From: an uncultured Erysipelotrichaceae bacterium
GTDB taxonomy: Bacteria > Bacillota_I > Bacilli_A > Acholeplasmatales > Anaeroplasmataceae
Direction: 5' to 3'
Assembly (NCBI GenBank): GCA_902783745.1
Contig: CACZRY010000014.1
Location: 1-6,964 of the forward strand
Length of the DNA: 6,964 bases
The position numbers were made by a program, and so were the translations under genes. Below, piece by piece: positions 1 to 6,900 of the stretch; the first letter of the stretch is position 1; each line of letters opens with the position of its first letter. Below the pieces are notes generated by a model. That model ran no database searches. It had not been told where the DNA came from and worked only from the letters and a program-made list of their open reading frames with translations.

Positions 1-2883
1 GATATTTGTGAAAAATATTCTGAATTATCAATGTTCCAAATTCCATCATATTATACAAATGATTACATGGGACAGGATGCTAATTCAATTGGTTGGTGGT
101 TAAATAATACACAATTCTCTAAGGCTGAAAAGGACTCTAAAGGAAATATTTATGAACCACAGACTGGTAGGAAAACATCAGATACATACGATCCAAATGG
201 TTCAAGCCTTGGATTTGCACAATTAGGAACTGAACATCCAATTGTAGTTAGATTTGTAGGAGAAGTAACTGCACCAGAAGGCTTAACTGTTTATGATTCA
301 TACAAGCTTGGTGGTTCAGAGGGCGATAATGGTATGATGGCTCGTATGAAGAACTTATTAAATGTAACACTTGAAGGTGTTGGTGATGATGCTATTATTG
401 AAGGATGGGGCTTCCATTTCATTTCAGCAGATACAACAGGCACTTATGGTAAATCATTTGAAGCAAGAAATTTAACATTTGATAAATACGCTGAAGATGC
501 ATTAGGTATGGAAGGCGATCAATCAAATGGTGTAATTACTAAGTCAGTTGAAAGATGCTGGGTACACCATAATACATTCTTACCAGGATATTGTGCAAAA
601 CCTGCAGAATCTGATAAGGGTGAAGGCGATGGTTCATGTGACTTTAAGCGTGGTCAATATTTCACAATGTCTTATAACTATTATGAATACTGCCATAAGA
701 CTAACTTAGTTGGTTCAGCTGATGACTCATTACAGTTCAACCTTTCATTCCATCATAATTATTGGTATAACTGTGGTTCAAGAATGCCTTTATTAAGACA
801 AGCTAATATTCACTTCTATAACAATTATATTTATGGTGATTCAAGTGATTCTAAATCAGCATTATCATATGTATCATCAGTTAGAGCTGGTGCATATATG
901 TTTGCGGAAGCAAATTATTATGAAGGATGCAAGCAAATTGTTGAATTAAAGAGTGGAGCAGTTAAAGCATTCAATAATGCATATGTTCAATGCTTCAATG
1001 GCGATGGTTCTACAAGAGTAGATGCAAGAGAAACATCTGTTCCAGCATCAGCTTCTTGTAACTATAATGGAACAAGCTTCAAAGATTTCGATACAAATTC
1101 AACATTATTCTATTATGATCAATCTAAGAATAAGAGTGATTGCTATTTAACAACTCCTGAGGTTGCAAGACATGAAGTAATTATGAATGCAGGTTCTCGC
1201 TATAGAACAAATCTAGACAAGGCATCTGCAACAATAGTTGATTCAGGATTCAGTGGTGTAACACCTGCAAATGCAGTTAATGTTCCATCTGAAGGTGTGT
1301 TTACTGTAACAATTCCTACATCAAAGGGTTCAACAATAGTTGATAATATTGTTTGGAATAATATTACAGGCTCAAGCAATGGTGAAGCAAAGATTCGTGG
1401 CAAGGGACTTACATTTAAGTTATCAACTTATACTACATTAACAGTAACTGGTTCTGCATCATCAACTGCAGCATTAAATCCAATTTCAATTGTAAAAGAA
1501 GATGGTACTGTTGTAGCCGGTGATTATGGTTCAGTAGTACTTGCTCCTGGTATTTATACAATTACATCTTGTCAAAAGGATAAGGATTCTACTATTGCAT
1601 CATTAACATTTGAAAAGTTTGATTCTGAAGCATTAAAAGAACAATTAATTAGTGAATACAATGCTGCATACGCATTAATTCCTTCTGAGATTACATTTAC
1701 TGATAGCTGCTATGAAGCTATTTCTAATGCTATTACAGCATATGAAGCTTTAGGCGATTTTAAGAGTGAAGTTTCAACAGATCCATATAATCAATTTAAT
1801 GAATATATTGACTTAAATATTGCATATGTTGAACAGTTAATTTCTGCAATTGGAACTGTTTCAAGTGAATCTTCTCAGGCAATTGCATTAGCAAGAAGCG
1901 CTTATAATTCTTTAATTGCAAAGGATTCTACTGCAAGTGTATCTAACTATAATGTATTAACTCAAGCAGAAAATGAATATAAGACATATGCAGTTGATGG
2001 CTGTATCCAATTAATTAATAATATTGGTACAGTTACATTAGATAGTGCTGAGGCTATTTCATTAGCAAGAACAGCATACAATGCATTAACTACTGCTCAA
2101 CAGGCTGAAGTTACAAATTATCAAACATTAGAAGCAGCAGAAGCTAAACTTAATAATTTAGTTAAGGCTGATGATGTTGATAAGAAATTAGCTGCAATTG
2201 AATTAACTGCTCAACAAGCAGAACTTAAGGCTGTAATTGATGCTTATAATGCATTAACAGCAGATCAAAAGGCTTTAATTGTAAATACAGAAAAGCTTTC
2301 AAGCGTAAAGGCTCAATATGCATATAATGCAATTGAAGCAATTCCTTCAAATATTGATTTCTCAAGTGCTACAGCAATCAATGAAGCAAGAACTGCTTAT
2401 GATGCATTAACTCAACAAGAACAAGCTTTAGTAACAAATTATGAAAAGTTAGAAAATGCAGAAGCTGCATTAAAAGATTTAGGTGTTGAAACATTAAAAT
2501 CTTATAATTCAGGTGATTTTACAACTGGTTGGGATATTACAGGTGCAACAGGTACTGCTACAGGCTTAACTCAATCAATTTCTAAAGATGCGCCTATTAC
2601 AATGATTTCAGAATTTGCAATGGAATCTGTTTCAACAGTTTCAATTACTGCAAATACTGCAGATAAGGGTTCTACAACATTCACTGTTTATACATCAATA
2701 GATGGTGGAGAAACATGGACTACATTTGGTTCAGGCACTACTTCAACTAATAATTCAAATTCTACATTTACTATTACAGGTACAAAGGTTTCAACTACAG
2801 CATTTATTAAGGTTGTAGTTACATCTGGCAAGGCTGCATCAAACCCTAAGTCAGTTTCAATTACTAACATAACAATTGCATAA
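1..2883 (+). CDS. Secreted modular pectate lyase, polysaccharide lyase family 1 (5' end outside window)
   Basis: This is predicted to cleave polygalacturonate (pectin backbone) by calcium-dependent beta-elimination outside the cell. The frame is open from base 1, so the Met at 31 is probably internal; the signal peptide and true start lie upstream. Numbering residues from base 1 (960 in view), the parallel beta-helix catalytic domain covers roughly 20-390. It carries the family-1 signatures: DGSCD (D210 and D214, calcium ligands by analogy), HKTNLVG with K233, and SRMPLLR with R261 and R266. The 28-residue K-to-R and 5-residue R-to-R spacings match K190/R218/R223 of Erwinia PelC. FHHNYW and HFYNNY are also typical. 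A beta-rich, perhaps carbohydrate-binding, module follows at about 405-545, then helical repeats at about 545-830, and a beta-rich C-terminal module at 831-960 (SIDGGETWTTFG). No LPXTG motif, C-terminal membrane helix or SLH domain is visible, so it is probably released or held by binding modules. A terminator follows 11 bases after the stop codon. Confidence 0.93.
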   Translation, partial: DICEKYSELSMFQIPSYYTNDYMGQDANSIGWWLNNTQFSKAEKDSKGNIYEPQTGRKTSDTYDPNGSSLGFAQLGTEHPIVVRFVGEVTAPEGLTVYDSYKLGGSEGDNGMMARMKNLLNVTLEGVGDDAIIEGWGFHFISADTTGTYGKSFEARNLTFDKYAEDALGMEGDQSNGVITKSVERCWVHHNTFLPGYCAKPAESDKGEGDGSCDFKRGQYFTMSYNYYEYCHKTNLVGSADDSLQFNLSFHHNYWYNCGSRMPLLRQANIHFYNNYIYGDSSDSKSALSYVSSVRAGAYMFAEANYYEGCKQIVELKSGAVKAFNNAYVQCFNGDGSTRVDARETSVPASASCNYNGTSFKDFDTNSTLFYYDQSKNKSDCYLTTPEVARHEVIMNAGSRYRTNLDKASATIVDSGFSGVTPANAVNVPSEGVFTVTIPTSKGSTIVDNIVWNNITGSSNGEAKIRGKGLTFKLSTYTTLTVTGSASSTAALNPISIVKEDGTVVAGDYGSVVLAPGIYTITSCQKDKDSTIASLTFEKFDSEALKEQLISEYNAAYALIPSEITFTDSCYEAISNAITAYEALGDFKSEVSTDPYNQFNEYIDLNIAYVEQLISAIGTVSSESSQAIALARSAYNSLIAKDSTASVSNYNVLTQAENEYKTYAVDGCIQLINNIGTVTLDSAEAISLARTAYNALTTAQQAEVTNYQTLEAAEAKLNNLVKADDVDKKLAAIELTAQQAELKAVIDAYNALTADQKALIVNTEKLSSVKAQYAYNAIEAIPSNIDFSSATAINEARTAYDALTQQEQALVTNYEKLENAEAALKDLGVETLKSYNSGDFTTGWDITGATGTATGLTQSISKDAPITMISEFAMESVSTVSITANTADKGSTTFTVYTSIDGGETWTTFGSGTTSTNNSNSTFTITGTKVSTTAFIKVVVTSGKAASNPKSVSITNITIA
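1633..2490 (+). repeat. Five degenerate helical protein repeats within the pectate lyase
   Basis: About five tandem units of 50-65 residues sit here, at approximately 1633-1827, 1828-1992, 1993-2175, 2176-2322 and 2323-2490. The best units (second, third and fifth) share the pattern I..IG.V...S..AI..AR.AYN.L, then a polar turn, V.NY..L..AE. The first and fourth units are eroded, and the fourth has lost the IG.V and VTNY parts. The DNA also repeats locally: an Ala-Tyr-(Asn/Asp)-Ala-Leu-Thr codon block recurs near 2077, 2239 and 2395. Heptad-like Ala/Leu spacing suggests helical hairpins forming a stalk or spacer. Repeats of this AYNALT/VTNY style are common in large surface proteins of Bacillota. 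I do not assign a named domain. The boundaries are by eye. Confidence 0.85.
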
Positions 2884-2893
2884 TTAAATAAAT

Positions 2894-2932
2894 AAGATGG
2901 TATCGTTTTTGTGTTGATACCATCTTTTTTTT
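2894..2932 (+). terminator. Intrinsic terminator after the pectate lyase gene
   Basis: An 11-bp perfect stem pairs AAGATGGTATC (2894-2904) with GATACCATCTT (2916-2926). A possible G-U pair (2905/2915) extends it across a short T-rich loop. It runs straight into eight consecutive T residues (2925-2932). The stem, U-tract and position 11 bases past the stop codon make this a textbook Rho-independent terminator for the upstream gene. The 3' arm also contains the putative -35 box of the following gene. Confidence 0.92.
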
Positions 2933-2943
2933 CATGATATAAT
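2914..2943 (+). promoter_or_regulatory. Sigma-A-type promoter for the membrane protein gene, overlapping the terminator
   Basis: The -35 box TTGATA (2914-2919, 5 of 6 consensus bases) is followed after 18 bp by a perfect TATAAT -10 box (2938-2943). The -10 box is preceded by TGA (2935-2937), giving an extended TGnTATAAT element. Transcription would begin near 2950, leaving a leader of only about 15 nt that still includes the GGTGA ribosome-binding element. The -35 box lies inside the loop-proximal 3' arm of the terminator. The extended -10 could suffice even if the -35 is weak. Confidence 0.75.
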
Positions 2944-2952
2944 AAATTTGTC

Positions 2953-2958
2953 GGGTGA
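2953..2958 (+). promoter_or_regulatory. Ribosome binding site of the membrane protein gene (non-standard register)
   Basis: GGGTGA lies 6 bases before the ATG at 2965. The GGTGA part pairs with the UCACC segment of the 16S rRNA tail rather than with the usual CCUCC core. It supports ATG 2965 as the start, and there is no better start codon and site pair nearby. It is weaker than the AGGAGG of nifJ, which fits modest expression of a membrane protein. Confidence 0.6.
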
Positions 2959-2964
2959 AATTAT

Positions 2965-3684
2965 ATGAGAACAAAGTATTTTAAATTAATATTAATAGTT
3001 ATAAATGCACTAGTAGTGATACTAGGTATTTCTGCATTAACAAGAGCTTTTTATATAGCAGATGATAAAATCTTATTGTTTAGATTTTTTACAAATGATG
3101 GAAATATATTTAATATCATTGTCTCTATAATATCAATAATATATTTATCTATTCATCTTAATAAAAAAGAAGAAACACCATCTTGGCTGTTTATATTAAA
3201 TTTACTTGCAACATCTTCAGAAATGCTAATATTACTTGTAGTGTTATTTGTTTTAATGCCACAAGGTGGTTTAGTTGTATTTAGAGGATATCATCTTATA
3301 GTATTACATGCATTAAATCCAATTTTAACTTTAATAGGTTTTATATTCTTTAATAATCAAAAGATTTCCTTATGGAAGACTATTTTAAGTGTAATACCAG
3401 TATTGGTTTATGGCATACCAGTTTTATTGCTATGTATTTTAAAGGTAATTCCAACAGAAATTGCACCATACTCATTCTTTAAGGTTTATGTAAATCCTTG
3501 GTATGAAACATTATTATATATGGTTGGGTTAGTTTTAGGTACTTGTCTAATATCATTAGGTGTTTATAAATTACAAGAAATAATAAAATTAGATAAAATA
3601 AGTAATAAAGCTTTGATTATTCTATTTTCGATTGTTTTGATATTACTTTTATCTTTTTTAATTTTCTTAATAATAATTCAATAA
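2965..3684 (+). CDS. Seven-helix integral membrane protein, Pr6Pr-like, function unknown
   Basis: The protein has 239 residues and is strongly hydrophobic, with about seven predicted membrane helices near residues 7-29, 46-64, 74-98, 110-129, 136-160, 180-202 and 215-238. A basic N-terminus (MRTKYFK) and charged loops (HLNKKEE at 64-70; KLQEIIKLDK at 202-211) separate the helices. LHALNPILTLIGFIFF (114-129) and APYSFFKVY followed by W179 (167-179) resemble the H..NP.L.L and PY.F conserved positions I recall for Pr6Pr-type membrane proteins, a family with no established biochemical role. No enzyme motif, transporter signature or signal peptidase site is visible. ATA is a very common Ile codon here but nearly absent from nifJ, consistent with low expression. 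The gene has its own promoter and follows a terminator, so it looks monocistronic. A weakly conserved unrelated membrane protein is the alternative. Confidence 0.7.
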   Translation: MRTKYFKLILIVINALVVILGISALTRAFYIADDKILLFRFFTNDGNIFNIIVSIISIIYLSIHLNKKEETPSWLFILNLLATSSEMLILLVVLFVLMPQGGLVVFRGYHLIVLHALNPILTLIGFIFFNNQKISLWKTILSVIPVLVYGIPVLLLCILKVIPTEIAPYSFFKVYVNPWYETLLYMVGLVLGTCLISLGVYKLQEIIKLDKISNKALIILFSIVLILLLSFLIFLIIIQ

Positions 3685-3736
3685 GAAATTATATTAATTA
3701 AACTTGTATTAAATCGAACGTTTTAGAAAATATAAA

Positions 3737-3760
3737 AAAATAAATACTTTTATTTATTTT
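3737..3760 (+). terminator. Possible weak A/T-only terminator after the membrane protein gene
   Basis: AAAATAAATA (3737-3746) and TATTTATTTT (3751-3760) form a perfect 10-bp inverted repeat with a CTTT loop, 52 bases after the membrane gene stop codon. The right arm ends in TTTT but there is no separate long U-tract, and the stem has no G-C pair, so its strength as a terminator is doubtful. It may be only a 3'-end stabilising hairpin or low-complexity chance. No better terminator was found in this gap. Confidence 0.35.
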
Positions 3761-3845
3761 GAGTTAGACTCTAATAACTATACAAAGTTTAAAATAACTA
3801 ACTAAAAAATTAATACTTTTTTGATTAAATATTGTCTTAAATTTA

Positions 3846-3874
3846 TTGATATTTTATCTCATAAGTTTTATAAT
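3846..3874 (+). promoter_or_regulatory. nifJ: Sigma-A-type promoter of nifJ
   Basis: TTGATA (3846-3851) and a perfect TATAAT (3869-3874) are separated by the optimal 17 bp. The predicted start of transcription is near 3881, giving a leader of about 29 nt. The flanking sequence is extremely AT-rich, which may supply an UP-like element. This near-consensus promoter with a consensus ribosome binding site predicts strong expression, as expected for a central fermentation enzyme. Confidence 0.8.
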
Positions 3875-3897
3875 TGATATGTAAAAAAATCTCATTT

Positions 3898-3903
3898 AGG
3901 AGG
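3898..3903 (+). promoter_or_regulatory. nifJ: Consensus ribosome binding site of nifJ
   Basis: AGGAGG lies 6 bases before ATG 3910 and fixes that start. The next in-frame Met codon is residue 8, which lacks its own site and would remove part of the conserved N-terminus. Confidence 0.93.
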
Positions 3904-3909
3904 AATAAT

Positions 3910-6900
3910 ATGAGTAAAGAAATTAAAAGAATGGCTATTGATGGTAACAATGCAGCAGCATGGTCATCATATGCCTTCACAGAAGTAGCTGGTATTTACC
4001 CTATTACTCCGTCATCTCCAATGGCAGAGTATACTGATGAATATGCAGCTCAAGGAAGAAAGAATTTATTTGGTATGCCAGTAAAGGTAGTAGAAATGCA
4101 GTCTGAAGCTGGTGCAGCTGGTTCTGTACATGGTTCATTACAGGCTGGTGCTTTAACTACAACTTATACAGCATCTCAAGGTCTTTTATTAAAGATTCCT
4201 AATATGTATAAGATTGCTGGTGAATGCTTACCTGGTGTTATCCACGTAGCAGCACGTGCACTTGCAGCACAATCACTTGCTATCTTCGGTGATCACCAAG
4301 ACGTTATGGCTTGTCGTCAGACAGGTTTCGCAATGTTATGCTCTAACTCTGTACAAGAAGTTATGGATTTAGCTGGTGTTGCTCACCTTTCTGCTATTGA
4401 AGCAAGTATTCCATTCTTACACTTCTTCGATGGTTTCAGAACTTCTCATGAAGTTAATACTATTGAACCAATTGATTATAGTGTATTTGATAAATTATTA
4501 GATAAGGAAGCTGTTGCTAAGTTCCGTGCTAGATCAATCAACCCAGCACATCCAAGAACAGCTGGTACTGCACAAAACGATGACGTTTACATGCAAACAA
4601 GAGAATTACAGGCTCAGCAATATGAAAAGGTATATCCAATTGTAGAAAAGTACATGAAGGCTATATCTAAGGCTACTGGCCGTAAGTATACTCCATATCA
4701 GTATTATGGTGATCCAAATGCAACTAGAGTAATTGTTGCAATGGGTTCAGTTAACCAATGTGCTCAAGAAGTTGTTGACTATTTAACAGCTCATGGTGAA
4801 AAGGTTGGTATCGTTCAGGTTCACCTATATAGACCATTCGTTGTTAAGAAGTTCTTACAAGCATTCCCTAAGACAGTAAAGAAGATTGCAGTTTTAGATA
4901 GAACTATTGAACAAGGCTCTTTATATGAACCTTTAGCATTAGATGTTATGGCTGCATTTGATCAATATGGTGATAAGGACGTTAAGATTGTTGCTGGTCG
5001 TTATGGTCTAGCATCTAAGGATACTAACCCAGATATGGTTCATGCAGTATTCGAAAACTTAAAGAAGAAGACACCAAAGGATCATTTCGTTATTGGTGTT
5101 AATGATGATATTAAGAATACATCATTACCTATTCCTGCTCCAATCGATGTTGCAGACCCATCTACTACAGAATTATTATTCTTCGGTTTAGGTGGAGATG
5201 GTATCGTAGGTGCATGTAAGAATATTTCTAAGATCATTGGTGACTATACTACATATTATTCTCAGTCATATGCAGCATATGACTCAAAGAAGTCTGGTGG
5301 ATCTACAAGATTACATATCAGATTCTCACAAAAGCCAATTCGTTCAACATATCTAGTTAACCAACCTCACTTCGTAGCTTGTACAACAGATGCATATCTT
5401 GACAAGTTCGATATGATCGATGGTTTACGTGATGGTGGTACATTCTTATTAAATACAGTAATTGATGCTGACCACATTGAACAAAGATTACCTAACAAGT
5501 ATAAGAGATTATTAGCACAAAAGCATGCTAAGTTATATATCATTAACGCATATGATGGTGCTAAGCAAGCAGGATTTAGCGGTGGAAAGGGTGTTAATAC
5601 AATCATCCAATCTGCATTCTTCAAGTTAAATGAAAACATCATGAACTATGAAGAAGCTAAGACTCACATGAAGGAATTCGCTAAGAAGACTTACTTAAAG
5701 AAGGGTCAAGATATCGTTGATCAAAACTACTTAGCAATTGACTTAGGTGGATCTATGCCAGTTCAAGTTGAAGTTAAACCTGAATGGGCTAACTTACCTG
5801 ATGTTGCTCCAGTAGTTGATCCAAAGAGACCTGAATTCGTTAGAGAAATTGCTGACGTTATGAATTCAATTAAGGGTGACTCTTTACCATTATCTGCATT
5901 CAAGAAGTTTGATTTAGGTGCTTCAATGCAACCTGGTACAGCTGCTTGGGAAAAGCGTGGAGTTGCAACTGCAGTTCCTCTATGGACATCTTCTAACTGT
6001 ATTCAATGTAATCAGTGTGCATTCGTATGTCCACATGCTTGTATCCGTCCATTCTTATGTGATGAAGAAGAAGTTAAGAATGCTCCAGAAGGTGCACAAT
6101 TCTTAGACGCTACAGGATTCCCTGGATATAAGTTCCACTTAGCTATTTCTACATTAGATTGTACAGGATGCGGTGTCTGCTTAACAGTTTGTCCTGGTAA
6201 GAAGACTAAGAATGCTGAAACTGGTGAATTTGAACAGAACCCAGCTTTAACAGCTCATTCTATGGCTAAGTCTAGAGCAGCTAAGGAAGAAGTTGTTGCT
6301 CAATACTTCTTAGATAACGTTTCATACAAGGGCGATATTGCAACTGCTAAGGCAGTTAATGCTAAGAACGTTCAATTCAAACAACCTATGTTCGAATTCT
6401 CTGGTGCCTGCGGTGGATGTGGTGAAACACCATATGTTAAGGCAGTATCACAGTTATTCGGTGATAGAATGTTAGTTGCTAACGCAACAGGATGTACTTC
6501 AATTTATTCTGGTTCTTATCCATCTTCTCCATATACAGTTGATAAGAAGACTGGCCGTGGACCAGCTTGGGCTAACTCATTATTCGAAGACAATGCTGAA
6601 TTCGGATTCGGTATGAGAATGGCTGTTGAAACATTAAGAGATAGATTACAAACAATCATGGCTAACCATGAAGCTGAAATGCCAGCTGAAGCTGCAGCTT
6701 TATGTAAGGAATGGAGAGAAAACCGTCGTAGCGCTGCTAAGACTAAGGAACTTGCTCCAAAGATTATTGAAGCTATGAAGAATATTAATGCTCAATATGC
6801 AGAAGAAATCTTAAGCTTAAAGGATTACTTACAAAAGATTTCTCAATGGATCATCGGTGGAGATGGTTGGGCTTACGATATCGGTTATGGTGGATTAGAC

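Larger units (their letters stand above)
3685..3909. other. AT-rich intergenic region upstream of nifJ
   Basis: This 225-bp non-coding stretch is much richer in A/T than the flanking genes and has no plausible open reading frame. It contains an A/T-only hairpin (3737-3760) and a 6-bp A/T stem (3804-3822, AAAAAA against TTTTTT). The overlapping small dyad TTAGA-C-TCTAA lies at 3764-3774. AATAACTA repeats at 3773-3780 and 3793-3800, and ATTGATAT repeats at 3845-3852 and 3873-3880. The nifJ promoter and ribosome binding site lie at its right end. No riboswitch or tRNA fold is evident, and the predicted nifJ leader is too short to hold one. Confidence 0.8.

Noticed and set aside
31..33. ATG at 31 as the true start of the pectate lyase
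   Set aside because: The frame is open back to base 1, there is no good ribosome binding site before it, and a protein starting here would lack the signal peptide expected for a pectate lyase.
1200..1403. Minus-strand open frame of 67 codons within the pectate lyase gene
   Set aside because: It lies wholly inside a well-supported coding gene on the other strand, has no ribosome binding site, and its translation resembles no protein I recognise.
1633..2490. CRISPR-like array
   Set aside because: The repetition is at protein level in an open reading frame with diverged codons, not identical DNA repeats with unique spacers.
2688..2870. Minus-strand open frame of 60 codons near the pectate lyase 3' end
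   Set aside because: It is antisense to the C-terminal beta-rich module, and its Val-rich translation is what Thr/Asn-rich sense codons give when read backwards.
3804..3822. A/T-only 6-bp hairpin as a terminator or attenuator upstream of nifJ
   Set aside because: The stem is only A-run against T-run around a 7-base loop and lies upstream of the predicted nifJ transcription start. It is probably low-complexity chance.
3685..3909. Rex-type redox repressor operator upstream of nifJ
   Set aside because: I looked for a TTGTTAA...TTAACAA-like palindrome because nifJ is often redox-controlled. No dyad close enough to that pattern is present.
5367..5642. Minus-strand open frame of 91 codons within nifJ
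   Set aside because: It is antisense to conserved NifJ sequence with no start-site signals. The NifJ frame is unbroken and its motifs are intact across this span.
5918..6106. Plus-strand open frame of 62 codons overlapping nifJ
   Set aside because: It is an out-of-frame shadow of the ferredoxin domain. Its His/Val/Leu-rich content is a frame-shifted reading of the Cys-rich segment.
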